Origin: QYQD01 sp040754095
GTDB taxonomy: Bacteria > Desulfobacterota > QYQD01
Direction: 5' to 3'
Length of the DNA: 64,000 nt
Assembly (NCBI GenBank): GCA_040754095.1
Contig: JBFMFO010000009.1
Location: forward strand, 1 to 64,000
In this document: positions 1 through 7,715 of the stretch, piece by piece
Numbering within the stretch: position 1 is the first letter of the stretch
Layout: the number at the start of each line of letters is the position of its first letter
Made by a program: the position numbers and the translations under genes
The notes under the pieces: model-generated
Seen by the model: the letters and a program-made list of their open reading frames with translations, nothing else
Database searches by the model: none
Told to the model about the DNA's origin: nothing

Positions 1-72
1 TTTTGACCTTTCATCGCCTCTTTCTCCTTCCAAATTCTTTGTGGAAGAAGTTTAGGCGATTAAATAGATTCG

Positions 73-118
73 GTTATCGATCTTATGATATTTTTTCAGT
101 TATCGATGTTATGATATA
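73..118. repeat. Tandem direct repeat, two 19-bp copies
   Basis: Two near-identical 19-mers, GTTATCGATCTTATGATAT at 73-91 and GTTATCGATGTTATGATAT at 100-118, differ at one base and have a 27-bp period. They sit just upstream of the first reading frame in an A+T-rich stretch. Such spacing can reflect paired operator sites, but it could also be debris of a mobile or defence element. No function can be read from the sequence. Confidence 0.6.
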
Positions 119-169
119 ACCCCATTAATCAATAAGCGATTAGTTGTAAAATCAGGAACAAAATATAAT

Positions 170-1108
170 GTGTACTGGGATATTTTCCGAGATTATGTTG
201 TTACAAATAAGGTGCCGCCCATTGGAGAGAGTTATCTTTTGAGACAATATGTAAGAGTTTGTATTGATGTATTTAGAAGTTTTGATAAAAGTGAACTGAC
301 ATTAGACGAACTTAGTCAGTCATATTCAAAAGGCAATATCAGAACTCTTGATAATATTCTTCGTGAACTGAGAAACATAGGATTAATTAAGAAGGAAGGT
401 GACCATTTTCGGATAAAGCGCCAAGATATTAGAGATGTTACAAGTCTTAAAGAATACATAAAATCAAAATTATACAGACATACTGCATATATAAGACTCA
501 GAGATTCCGAGCAGAAATCAATTGGCTTAAAAGAAATCGTTACAACGTTTAAACAGATATTTAAATTAAGTTTTGCAGAAAAAACGTGGGATATATATAG
601 TAAATATTTTGTCAGTTGGTTAAATTATGTGGGATTGGATTTCAATGGACGCTTAATGCCTGCTCTTAAAAGAGGATCCAAGTCTTTCGAGCAATATCCT
701 AATAGAGAAACTTTTACACCTCAAAGTCGACCTCAAAAAATTATTGAAGTATTTTCAAATGTGGTAAATAAGAGAATCTCTGACTTCAAGAAGTACTATC
801 ATGAACTGTATGACTTGAAGGCACTTGGCTTAATTGCATATTCTGGCCATCATATTAGATTAACGGAGAAAGGAGTTATAGCCTCAAAAATAATTGGAAC
901 ACCTGAACTTAATAAATTAATATCTAACGAGGCTCTTCAGACCAAGAAGATTGGAGAAGCAGTAAAATTTCTCTCAATTAGTCCAAATAGTTCAAAGAAA
1001 GAGTTTGCAGCTGCCCTGTCGCATGTAGTTTCAGGAATTTCATCAGCTAGTTATAAAAAACAAACTATCAATGTACTCCTTGCATGGGCAAAATTTGTTT
1101 GTTCATAA
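170..1108 (+). CDS. Hypothetical protein, possibly the C-terminal part of a larger NTPase-type protein
   Basis: I do not recognise a named family. The frame starts with GTG at 170 but stays open upstream to about position 89 without an ATG. It encodes a conserved-looking segment immediately (KYNVYWDIFRDYVV), which suggests that the real N-terminus is missing rather than that 170 is a true start. Residues about 40-90 (ELTLDELSQSYSKGN... NIGLIKKEGDHFRI) read like a winged-helix unit. A second similar unit lies at about 210-245 (YHELYDLKALGLIAYSGHHIRL). No Walker motif, membrane segment or signal peptide is visible. Base composition is clearly more A+T-rich than the genes after 1.5 kb, consistent with transfer. 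The frame may be the C-terminal remnant of a STAND/AAA-like defence protein, but this is inference only. Confidence 0.45.
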   Translation: MYWDIFRDYVVTNKVPPIGESYLLRQYVRVCIDVFRSFDKSELTLDELSQSYSKGNIRTLDNILRELRNIGLIKKEGDHFRIKRQDIRDVTSLKEYIKSKLYRHTAYIRLRDSEQKSIGLKEIVTTFKQIFKLSFAEKTWDIYSKYFVSWLNYVGLDFNGRLMPALKRGSKSFEQYPNRETFTPQSRPQKIIEVFSNVVNKRISDFKKYYHELYDLKALGLIAYSGHHIRLTEKGVIASKIIGTPELNKLISNEALQTKKIGEAVKFLSISPNSSKKEFAAALSHVVSGISSASYKKQTINVLLAWAKFVCS

Positions 1109-1142
1109 GGAGAAATAATTTAAAGCTTAAGTTAGATAGACT

Positions 1143-1292
1143 ATGTCTCTTGCAGTTGACGAACCAATTCTGAACAATCCTTTTGAAGAACCCAAGGAAT
1201 ACTGGGTTTATGAAGAAGGACACTCCAAAAGGATGTCTGGAAGGCATCGGGCTGAATCGAACAAGAGGGGGATAAAACATGAAAGCCTATGA
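1143..1292 (+). pseudogene. N-terminal remnant of a type III restriction-like (BPTD_3080-type) enzyme
   Basis: A 49-codon frame begins MSLAVDEPILNNPFEEPKEY and continues WVYEEGHSKRMSGRHRAE. The pattern NxPFEEPxxYWxYxEGxxKRMxGRR is what I associate with the extreme N-terminus of large type III restriction/DEAD helicase Res-like proteins, which are normally near 1,000 residues. Here the similarity stops after about 40 residues. The frame then runs into the antitoxin gene at 1279, overlaps it, and terminates. The helicase and nuclease domains are absent, so this is read as a truncated relic left by recombination. The identification rests on a short motif remembered from the family, so it is moderate at best. 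Confidence 0.5.
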
Positions 1293-1482
1293 ATACTATG
1301 CTGAGATATTGCCGGATGGTCATTTGTCCATCCCTGAAAAACTGAAGAACCTGCTGACCGGGAAATCAAAAATACGTGTTATGCTGCTCCTCGAAGATGA
1401 GGAATCAATTTGGCGCAACTTTACAGTTGCCGAATTTATGAAAGGCTATTCTGAAAAGGACGCCATGTATGACAACTTATAA
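1279..1482 (+). CDS. AbrB/MazE-like antitoxin
   Basis: This is a 67-residue protein. Its N-terminal half (YYAEILPDGHLSIPEKLKNL) has the form of a swapped-hairpin AbrB/MazE-type DNA-binding element. The C-terminal acidic tail (LLEDEESIWRNFTVAEFMKGYSEKD) would wrap a toxin. A GAGGGGG ribosome site lies about 8 bases before the ATG. Its stop overlaps by 14 bases a frame beginning MTTYNFGDII, the normal start of a MazF/PemK toxin, so the pair was a toxin-antitoxin operon. The toxin is now cut short, leaving an orphan antitoxin. The gene also overlaps the restriction-gene relic upstream. Confidence 0.6.
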   Translation: MKAYEYYAEILPDGHLSIPEKLKNLLTGKSKIRVMLLLEDEESIWRNFTVAEFMKGYSEKDAMYDNL

Positions 1483-1558
1483 CTTCGGCGATATTATATC
1501 AGCATCGAAAAGCCCAATCACAAATCTGTCGGCAGCTCTTTCATCTCCCGGTAGGTAA
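1469..1558 (+). pseudogene. Truncated MazF/PemK-type toxin, N-terminus only
   Basis: The ATG at 1469 overlaps the antitoxin stop. The first ten residues, MTTYNFGDII, match the usual beginning of MazF/PemK endoribonucleases, where FGDI leads into the first beta strand. From about position 1499 the translation (SASKSPITNLSAALSSPGR) no longer resembles the family and stops after 29 codons, running antisense into the 3' end of the flavoprotein gene. The breakpoint near 1500 marks the junction between the A+T-rich accessory patch and the formate dehydrogenase operon. No active toxin can be made. Confidence 0.5.
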
Positions 1559-2348
1559 AGACCGGGCCGTCCACACAGGTCAGTCGGTGACCGATGCTGC
1601 AATGCCCGCACTTGCTCACCCCGCATTTCATGTGTCTTTCCAGGGTGGAGATAATATCATCTTCAGAAAATCCCATCTTGAGAAGATCCATAACCACAAA
1701 GGAGATCATTACCGGTGGGCCGCAGATAATAGCCAGGGTGTCCTGACCGGAGAGGTCGGCCTTGTTCCATAAGGTAGTGACCGGTCCTACGCTCCCCCTC
1801 CATTTTGAATCCGGACGATCCACAGTCACCAAGACTTTGACGTCCCTTTCTTTGGGCCAGCGGGACAGTTCATGCCTGAAGGGGATATCGGATGGGGTTC
1901 TTGCCCCGTGCAGGATAGTAACCCGGCCGAATTCCGTTCTCTTATCCAGTGCGTAGTTAATCAGACTGCGCAAGGGAGCCAGCCCTATGCCTCCGGCCAC
2001 AAACAAGAGATTCTTCCCGATCAGCCTTTCCACGGGAAAACTCCGGCCGTAAGGCCCTCGCAGGCCGATCTCATCACCGACCTTGTGCCCATGTATCTTC
2101 CCGGTTAAAGATCCGGCCTTTTTTATGCTTAACTGCAAATTCCCCGGTTGAGTAGGGGAAGAGCTTATGGATATCGGGACCTCACCGGCCTGAAAGACGG
2201 AGACCATCATGAATTGCCCGGGCCGGAAGGAAAAGGACTTTTTCAATCCCCTGTCCTTAAACGCCAGAGTAAAGGTTTTTATATCGCCGGTTTCTTCCTT
2301 TATATCCTTAATAACGGCGATATGCGGGAGATAGATATTGTTGCTCAT
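1518..2348 (-). CDS. FAD/NAD(P)-binding electron-transfer subunit (HydG/AsrB-like)
   Basis: This 276-residue flavoprotein belongs to the ferredoxin-NADP reductase group found as the gamma subunit of sulfhydrogenases, as AsrB in anaerobic sulfite reductase and as the DHODH electron-transfer subunit. The FAD region is at about 35-75 (RPGQFMMVSVF, PISISSSP). The NAD(P) loop is at about 115-130 (GGIGLAPLRSLI). The C-terminus has a [2Fe-2S] cysteine set, CGVSKCGHCSIGHRLTC. It is the last gene of the minus-strand operon with the Fe-S subunit (2530-3789) and the formate dehydrogenase (3789-5816). It most likely passes electrons between formate oxidation and NAD(P)(H) in the cytoplasm. The exact nucleotide partner cannot be read. 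Confidence 0.85.
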   Translation of the reverse strand: MSNNIYLPHIAVIKDIKEETGDIKTFTLAFKDRGLKKSFSFRPGQFMMVSVFQAGEVPISISSSPTQPGNLQLSIKKAGSLTGKIHGHKVGDEIGLRGPYGRSFPVERLIGKNLLFVAGGIGLAPLRSLINYALDKRTEFGRVTILHGARTPSDIPFRHELSRWPKERDVKVLVTVDRPDSKWRGSVGPVTTLWNKADLSGQDTLAIICGPPVMISFVVMDLLKMGFSEDDIISTLERHMKCGVSKCGHCSIGHRLTCVDGPVFTYREMKELPTDL

Positions 2349-2409
2349 CTCTGTTGCCTTACGAACTTCTTAGTTTTCATCCGGAAACCCAAGAATCCCG
2401 GATGTGCTC

Positions 2410-2486
2410 TCAGCACTCAGCTATCAGCGTTCAGCTTAATATGTTGTTTGTTTTAGGTTTTTGCTGAAAGCTAATCGCTGATCGCT
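2410..2486 (+). repeat. 77-bp dispersed repeat, left copy
   Basis: This stretch is the reverse complement of 5964-6040 with only a few mismatches. The two copies flank the formate dehydrogenase Fe-S and catalytic genes in inverted orientation. Internally it is built from short units such as CAGCACTCAGCTATCAGCGTT. Degenerate relatives of those units occur near 9290, 15970 and 16250-16370. Confidence 0.85.
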
Positions 2487-2499
2487 GAAAGCGTGAAGC

Positions 2500-2519
2500 C
2501 GGAAACGGTAGTTTCCGGA
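2500..2519. other. Perfect hairpin just after the Fe-S subunit gene
   Basis: CCGGAAAC-GGTA-GTTTCCGG forms an 8-bp stem with a 4-base loop, 10 bp past the stop of the minus-strand gene ending at 2530. There is no T-run, so it is not a classical terminator. A near copy with one mismatch follows the gene ending at 9419. It may stabilise the 3' end or separate expression of the last operon gene. Confidence 0.5.
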
Positions 2520-2529
2520 TGAACACTTC

Positions 2530-3789
2530 TTAGTCTTCTATATTTTCTGCTGTGTCGGGTATCTTCAGTTGGTAGCCAAGGGCCCTGGCAATCGCCTCCT
2601 TATCCACCATACCCATTTCAACCAATTGAGCGCCCAGGGGTTTTCCGGTCGTGGCCTGTTTCTCTATTGCCAAATCCAAATCTTTCCGGCTGATGATCCC
2701 GGCCTCAAGGAGCAGTTCCCCTAGTCTCCGATGGGCGGGGGCAAGCGCCCTCTCTTTCTGTTCACAGATCAGGCGGATGAAGCTGAGCATGTCTATACGG
2801 CCGAAACAGATGTCCGCGCAGCGGCCGCAGCCCACGCAACTGGGGATGCTATACTTCTGCTTGTCATAGAATAACTTGTGATAAAAGCGCCTTTTTATCC
2901 GCTGGGCCTTATCCTGACGCGGGTTGTATCCTCCGGCCAATCTGCTGAAGCCGGCAAAGGTGCAGGCATCCCAGGTTCTGATGCGTTCCCCTTCTTTCTC
3001 GGAACTTGGGCTATCGAAGATATTGAAGCAGTAGCAGGTGGGACAGACGTAGGCACAGCCCCCGCAGTTCTGACAGCGGCTGCCCATCTCTTCCCATACC
3101 GCCGGGTCAACCTCATGGTTTATGAGTTTTTCTATGGCGGCATCGAAATCGAGGCGGTGGCGGAATTTACCCTCCGATTCCAGGACTGCCTCATACTGCG
3201 CGTCTATGTCCGTTTGCGTAGCCGGACGGAAAAAGTAAGACCATCCGGCCAGTAGTTCCCGCCCCCGCGGCCGGCCGATCTCCACAAAGAATCTATCTCC
3301 GAGATCCGTTAACTGGATATCATAGCCGTAAGTCAAAAAGGGGCCGCTCTGGGCGCTCTTGCAGAAGCAGTTTTCTCCGGGCTGATTGCAGCCCAAGTTG
3401 ATAAGGATGGTGTTCTTTCGCCGCTCCAGGTAATATTTATCCTTCAGGCCTTCCTGAAAGATCAGGTCGTAAAAGAGTATCCCCCGCGTGTCACAGGAGC
3501 GAAGGCCGAAGATGACCCGGGGCGTATTGTCTGCCGCATTTTTGAATGTATAACCGGATTTATCATAACGGTACGCAAAAAGTGTCTCCACTTGTGGCAT
3601 GAAGAAACGCTTGGGAGAGAGGATGGGACGATCGGTCAGGTCGATGTGGGCATCATCTACAGATGAAATAACCTCGAATAACGTATCCCCATAGGTATTC
3701 TGGACCGGCGCTATGAGTTCAAATCCCTTGGTTATCTTGCGCAGGAAGCTGTTCAGGTGTTCTTTGTACAGGATGAGTTTATCGGCCAT
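2530..3789 (-). CDS. 4Fe-4S electron-transfer subunit (HydB-like) with C-terminal MshEN/GspE-N-like domain
   Basis: This is a 419-residue protein. The start is the ATG at 3789, which overlaps the stop of the upstream gene as TGATG and has an AAGGTGA ribosome site; a longer frame to 3819 is less likely. Residues 1-350 resemble the beta subunit of group 3b sulfhydrogenases and anaerobic sulfite reductase subunit A. Two cluster motifs are visible, CQNCGGCAYVCPTC and CVGCGRCADIC. Residues about 354-408 are an added module (RLGELLLEAGIISRKDL, GKPLGAQLVEMGMVDKEAI). It matches the two-part RLGxxL-x-G pattern of GspE/MshE N-terminal domains, some of which bind cyclic di-GMP. It probably wires formate dehydrogenase to the flavoprotein at 1518. 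The tail may add regulation, which is inferred. Confidence 0.8.
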   Translation of the reverse strand: MADKLILYKEHLNSFLRKITKGFELIAPVQNTYGDTLFEVISSVDDAHIDLTDRPILSPKRFFMPQVETLFAYRYDKSGYTFKNAADNTPRVIFGLRSCDTRGILFYDLIFQEGLKDKYYLERRKNTILINLGCNQPGENCFCKSAQSGPFLTYGYDIQLTDLGDRFFVEIGRPRGRELLAGWSYFFRPATQTDIDAQYEAVLESEGKFRHRLDFDAAIEKLINHEVDPAVWEEMGSRCQNCGGCAYVCPTCYCFNIFDSPSSEKEGERIRTWDACTFAGFSRLAGGYNPRQDKAQRIKRRFYHKLFYDKQKYSIPSCVGCGRCADICFGRIDMLSFIRLICEQKERALAPAHRRLGELLLEAGIISRKDLDLAIEKQATTGKPLGAQLVEMGMVDKEAIARALGYQLKIPDTAENIED

Positions 3790-5816
3790 CAGGTCACCTT
3801 TTCCAGACGAACTGCGCATATCTTCAGCTCCGGTATCCGGGCCTGGGGATCGACGGCATTGTTGGTCAATACATTGGCCGGGGCTTCCCGGAAATGGAAG
3901 GGCATAAAGAGCGTTTTACCGGGTAGGCCCTCGACTAATCTGGCCTTGGTAGTCACTTCTCCGCGGGGAGAGACTACCTTGATCGATTCTCCATTTATTA
4001 TTCCCAATGCCCGCGCGTCCCCCGGGCTTATTTCTATAAAACCTTCCGGGCATTCCCGTTTCAGTATGGATATCCTTCTGGTCATACTGCCGGTATGCCA
4101 GTGCTCATAGACGCGTCCCGTTGTCAAGGCAAAGGGATATTCCTTATCAGGTGATTCGTCTGGCGGCCGGTAAGCGATACAGGAAAACAGCCCCTTGCCC
4201 CGCGCGAATGATTTTTTGTGCAGATATGGCGTTCCGGGATGGTTGCGGTCGGGACATGGCCATTGCAGACCATGGACTGTCTCCAGCCGGTCATAATAAA
4301 CGCCCCCGTAGATGGGGGTGAGCAAGGCAATTTCCTCCATGACCTCGGCCGGAGATTCGTAGTCCATAGGGTATCCCATGTGCCGGGCCATCTCGATAAT
4401 TATCTGCCAGTCCGGTTTAGACAGGTGGACGGGCGGGACGGCTTTCCGCATCCTCTGAATGCGCCGCTCCGTACTGGTTACCGTGCCGTCTTTCTCGGCA
4501 AAGGCGGCGGCGGGCAGGACCACGTCCGCGACTTCCGCGGTTTCGGTAAGGAAAATATCCGCCACGGCCAGGAAATCCAGGCTTTCCAGGGAAGTCCTGA
4601 CGTTTTTCATATCCGGGTGGCTTAGCATGGAGTTTTCGCCCATGATAAACATCCCCTTTATTCTCCCTGTCTCATGGAGCATATCCACACTGCTTAAACC
4701 AGGGGCGTCAGGCAGATCGGTATTCCAGGCCCGTGAGAATTTATCCAGAACGGCCGGATCATCAACCCTCTGGTAGCCGCTCAGCATTCCGGGCAGGGCG
4801 CCCATATCACAGGCTCCCTGCACGTTGTTCTGCCCGCGCAAGGGAAATACACCGGTAATTTCCTGTTCTACGTGGCCGGTCATCATGGCCAGGTTGGCGA
4901 TGGATTCCACGTTGTCCGTGCCGGAAACATGCTGGGTAATCCCCATGGAATATATAATGATGGCCCTTTTGGCGCCGGCATACATCTTGGCGGCCCGTCT
5001 CAGGTCTTCCAGGGATATGCCGCTTATCGCCTCTACCTGGCCCAGGTCGAAACGGGAGAGGAATTTCCTGAATTCTGAGAAATTCTCCGTACGCATCTTG
5101 ATAAAAGAGTCATCTACCAGCCCCTCATCCAGAATGATTTTCATCATGCCGTTCAGCCATATTACGTCTGTACCCAGGCGGGGGCTTAGATAGATATGGG
5201 CAAATTTACTGAGTTCAATGCGTCTGGGGTCTATGACGATCAGTTTGGCGCCTTTGTCCAGGGCCTCGAATATAAAGCGGGCAATCTGCGGATGCTGTTC
5301 GGTGGTGTTGGAGCCGGTGACCAAAATAACCTCGGCCCCGGCCAGTTCAGAGATGGAGTTGGTCATGGCCCCGGAACCAAAGGCATTGGTCAACCCCAGG
5401 ACGCTGGGAGAGTGGCAGAGGCGGGCGCAATGGTCGATGTTGTTGGTTTTCAATACGGCGCGGCCGAGCTTCATCAAGAGATAATTTTCTTCATTGGTGC
5501 ATTTGGCCGAGGAGAGTATGCCTATAGATTCGCCCCCATTTTTTTTCTTAATCCTGAGAAGTTCATGGGAGATGCGCTTTAGGGCCTGGTCCCAGCCGGT
5601 CCTGACCAGTTTTCCGTTTTTTCGGATCAATGGTTCGCGCAGCCGCTCCGCATGCCGGACGTGCTCTATACTGTTCCATCCCTTTACGCACAGGTTGCCG
5701 CGGGAGATGGGGTGTTTTTTACTGGGAGTGACACCCATTATCCTCCCGTTTTCTACGTGCAGATATAATCCGCAGCCGCAGGCACAGAAAGGGCAGGTGG
5801 TTAAGACGCTATGCAT
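3789..5816 (-). CDS. fdhA: Formate dehydrogenase catalytic subunit, cysteine type
   Basis: This 675-residue molybdopterin (bis-MGD) oxidoreductase is close to the FdhH class. The N-terminal [4Fe-4S] motif is CPFCACGCGLYL with the fourth cysteine in NLCVKG near residue 43. The metal-ligand region is HCARLCHSPSVLGLT, where Cys134 stands at the position of selenocysteine 140 of E. coli FdhH. The codon is TGC, so no selenocysteine is used. The C-terminal cofactor domain (TTGRVYEHWHTGSMTRR) is complete. The long N-terminal Fe-S extension of NAD-dependent FdhA is absent; that role is supplied by the two downstream genes. No twin-arginine signal is present, so it is cytoplasmic. An AGAGGAA ribosome site precedes the start. 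It could also act as a CO2 reductase. Confidence 0.9.
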   Translation of the reverse strand: MHSVLTTCPFCACGCGLYLHVENGRIMGVTPSKKHPISRGNLCVKGWNSIEHVRHAERLREPLIRKNGKLVRTGWDQALKRISHELLRIKKKNGGESIGILSSAKCTNEENYLLMKLGRAVLKTNNIDHCARLCHSPSVLGLTNAFGSGAMTNSISELAGAEVILVTGSNTTEQHPQIARFIFEALDKGAKLIVIDPRRIELSKFAHIYLSPRLGTDVIWLNGMMKIILDEGLVDDSFIKMRTENFSEFRKFLSRFDLGQVEAISGISLEDLRRAAKMYAGAKRAIIIYSMGITQHVSGTDNVESIANLAMMTGHVEQEITGVFPLRGQNNVQGACDMGALPGMLSGYQRVDDPAVLDKFSRAWNTDLPDAPGLSSVDMLHETGRIKGMFIMGENSMLSHPDMKNVRTSLESLDFLAVADIFLTETAEVADVVLPAAAFAEKDGTVTSTERRIQRMRKAVPPVHLSKPDWQIIIEMARHMGYPMDYESPAEVMEEIALLTPIYGGVYYDRLETVHGLQWPCPDRNHPGTPYLHKKSFARGKGLFSCIAYRPPDESPDKEYPFALTTGRVYEHWHTGSMTRRISILKRECPEGFIEISPGDARALGIINGESIKVVSPRGEVTTKARLVEGLPGKTLFMPFHFREAPANVLTNNAVDPQARIPELKICAVRLEKVT

Positions 5817-5963
5817 GGGTGATTCCTCTATGGGAGGATTCTCAGTTATATATGTACTATCGGCAGGGGATGCGGCAAACTTAATCTTAAAACATGTTCA
5901 GACGTTCGAACCTTTACAACGGGAAAAAGTATTTGCATTTATGACCGTTAGGGTATAGTAATT

Positions 5964-6040
5964 AGCGATCAGCGATTAGCTGTCAGCAAAAACCTAAGAC
6001 AAACAACACATTAAGCTGAACGCTGATAGCTGAGTGCTGA
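5964..6040 (-). repeat. 77-bp dispersed repeat, right copy
   Basis: Inverted copy of 2410-2486, lying between the start of the formate dehydrogenase operon and the divergent hydrolase gene. It ends about 28 bp before that gene's ATG, so it forms part of its 5' region. The near identity of the two copies suggests recent spread or gene conversion. Confidence 0.85.
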
Positions 6041-6068
6041 CAGCTTCATTTCTTGGGAGATATACATT

Positions 6069-6893
6069 ATGGACACCTTACAGGAGAAATTTTCCAGGCT
6101 GGACCGGCCTGAGATTTTGCAGTACATATTTCACCCCCGCAAGGATTACTCAGACCATGCGCCGGAAGGTATCATAGAACATTTCATCCCTGTGGATGGA
6201 GGCGTACAGATCGGCGCGCGTATGCACCTCACTGTTCCCGATGCCCCCCATATTCTGTTTTTTCATGGCAATGGCGAGATAGCCGGAGACTATGATGACA
6301 TCGGGCCTGTATATAATCGCTGCGGCTTTAGTTTTATTGCCGTTGATTTTCGTGGATATGGAAAGAGCACGGGTGAACCTACGGCCGGCTCCATGCTCCG
6401 TGACGCCCATGCTGTGTATAAGGATATTGAAGGGTTTCTAAAGGAAAGCAACCGAACCGGCCCGCTTGTATTGATGGGACGTTCCCTGGGCAGCGTATCC
6501 GCCATTGAACTGGCAGCGTCTTATAACGATGAGATCGCCGCCCTTATTCTGGACAGCGCCTTTGCCAGTACGGTCGCCCTTCTGGGGCGCATCGGTGTTC
6601 CGGGTTCCGATCTGGGAATATCAGAAGAAGACGGCCTTATCAACGTCAAAAACATAGCCAAGGTCACAAAGCCCACGCTTATTATCCACGGCCAGCGCGA
6701 CGCCCTCATCCCTTTAACCGACGTAGAGGTGCTCATGTCTTATGCCGGAGCCAAGAAGAGGCAACTCATCGTGGTGCCGGGCGCAGACCACAATGATATT
6801 ATAACCAGGTGCGGCGAGGCTTACTTCCAGACCATTCAGGACTTTGTCATCGGGCGGAAACGAACGTATTTTCGTGACCTAAAAAAAACTTGA
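6069..6893 (+). CDS. Alpha/beta hydrolase
   Basis: This 274-residue cytoplasmic hydrolase has the full catalytic set: oxyanion region HGNGE near 66-70, nucleophile Ser139 in GRSLGS, acid Asp211 in HGQRDALIP and His241 in GADHND. It resembles the BEM46/YqkD-type serine hydrolases that lack a lid domain. No signal peptide is seen, and the substrate cannot be inferred. It is preceded by a GGGAGATATACATT ribosome region right after the inverted repeat. Its 3' end overlaps the convergent cysteine-cluster gene by 47 bp. It stands alone on the plus strand. Confidence 0.85.
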   Translation: MDTLQEKFSRLDRPEILQYIFHPRKDYSDHAPEGIIEHFIPVDGGVQIGARMHLTVPDAPHILFFHGNGEIAGDYDDIGPVYNRCGFSFIAVDFRGYGKSTGEPTAGSMLRDAHAVYKDIEGFLKESNRTGPLVLMGRSLGSVSAIELAASYNDEIAALILDSAFASTVALLGRIGVPGSDLGISEEDGLINVKNIAKVTKPTLIIHGQRDALIPLTDVEVLMSYAGAKKRQLIVVPGADHNDIITRCGEAYFQTIQDFVIGRKRTYFRDLKKT

Positions 6894-7611
6894 GCCAGTT
6901 AAGGCCGAATTTCATCAGCTCGACGTCGTCTGCCCTCAGTTTTTTTATGACCTTGGAGGGCACTTTGAATCTTTTGAGGAAGGTGCTTTCAAAGACGAAA
7001 CTTCTGAAGGCGTCGAGGTTGTAACAGGCCATAAAGGCCATCTTTCGCTTCTGTTCCGCATTCTTTTCCAGCGTCCAGGGCGCATTCCGGATCAACGTGT
7101 CAAACTCTACCCACAGGTCGTTCATAAGATTATAAGTCGCAATCTCCTGATCCCTAATCCACTCCGCCACCGTCCATTCCCGGTTTTCGTTATGACCAAG
7201 GCAGTGCTCGACCCGGTGAACAAAATAATAATCTTTTGGTCCGCTTTCAGGCAGGCTTCTATCCACAGCGCGCTCCAGGGGATACATGCGGCAGGCCGTA
7301 GGGCGGTCCTCATATATGGTGCAACCGGTCTCACCTAGAAATGGACAGGTGCGTTCTGCGTTATCTGCCATCTTTAATGTCACTGTTGGGAAAAAAGGAT
7401 TGTCCCGGTAGGCCATAACGGTATGTTTATCCAGGAAGGCGTCTGAAAAAATCCCCAGGCGACTTTTCAGACGGATAATGTCGTAGGGATAGAGGAGCAG
7501 GTCAACTCTGCGACAGCAGAGCATGAAACAGGCCACACCCGGATGGCAGGCGAATCGAAACGTCCCCTCACCAATCGGCGACATACCTGCTGGGAAGACT
7601 TTTTTGTCCAT
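6847..7611 (-). CDS. YkgJ-family cysteine-cluster protein
   Basis: A 254-residue protein of the Fe-S/zinc-binding CxxxCxxxxC family (YkgJ, formerly UPF0153). Cysteines sit in FACHPGVACFMLCC, then TCPFLGETGCTIYEDRPTAC, a typical arrangement for binding one metal site or cluster. The start is taken as the ATG at 7611 because the frame upstream of it is low-complexity repeat sequence that overlaps thrC. The family is common in anaerobes and has been suggested to act in oxidative or metal stress or as a metallo-chaperone, but no reaction is established. The last 47 bp overlap the convergent hydrolase gene. Confidence 0.8.
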   Translation of the reverse strand: MDKKVFPAGMSPIGEGTFRFACHPGVACFMLCCRRVDLLLYPYDIIRLKSRLGIFSDAFLDKHTVMAYRDNPFFPTVTLKMADNAERTCPFLGETGCTIYEDRPTACRMYPLERAVDRSLPESGPKDYYFVHRVEHCLGHNENREWTVAEWIRDQEIATYNLMNDLWVEFDTLIRNAPWTLEKNAEQKRKMAFMACYNLDAFRSFVFESTFLKRFKVPSKVIKKLRADDVELMKFGLNWLKFFLGHENTFVSAR

Positions 7612-7715
7612 ATAGTACACCACGCGGCAAAGCCGCGAGCAAAAAAGTTCACGGTTCCGGGTTCCACGTTCACGGTTTTTTAACCTTAAACCCTGAACTG
7701 TGAACTTTGAACTTC

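Noticed and set aside
3789..5816. Selenocysteine in the formate dehydrogenase
   Set aside because: The codon at the metal-ligand position (residue 134) is TGC, an ordinary cysteine, so no recoding is needed.
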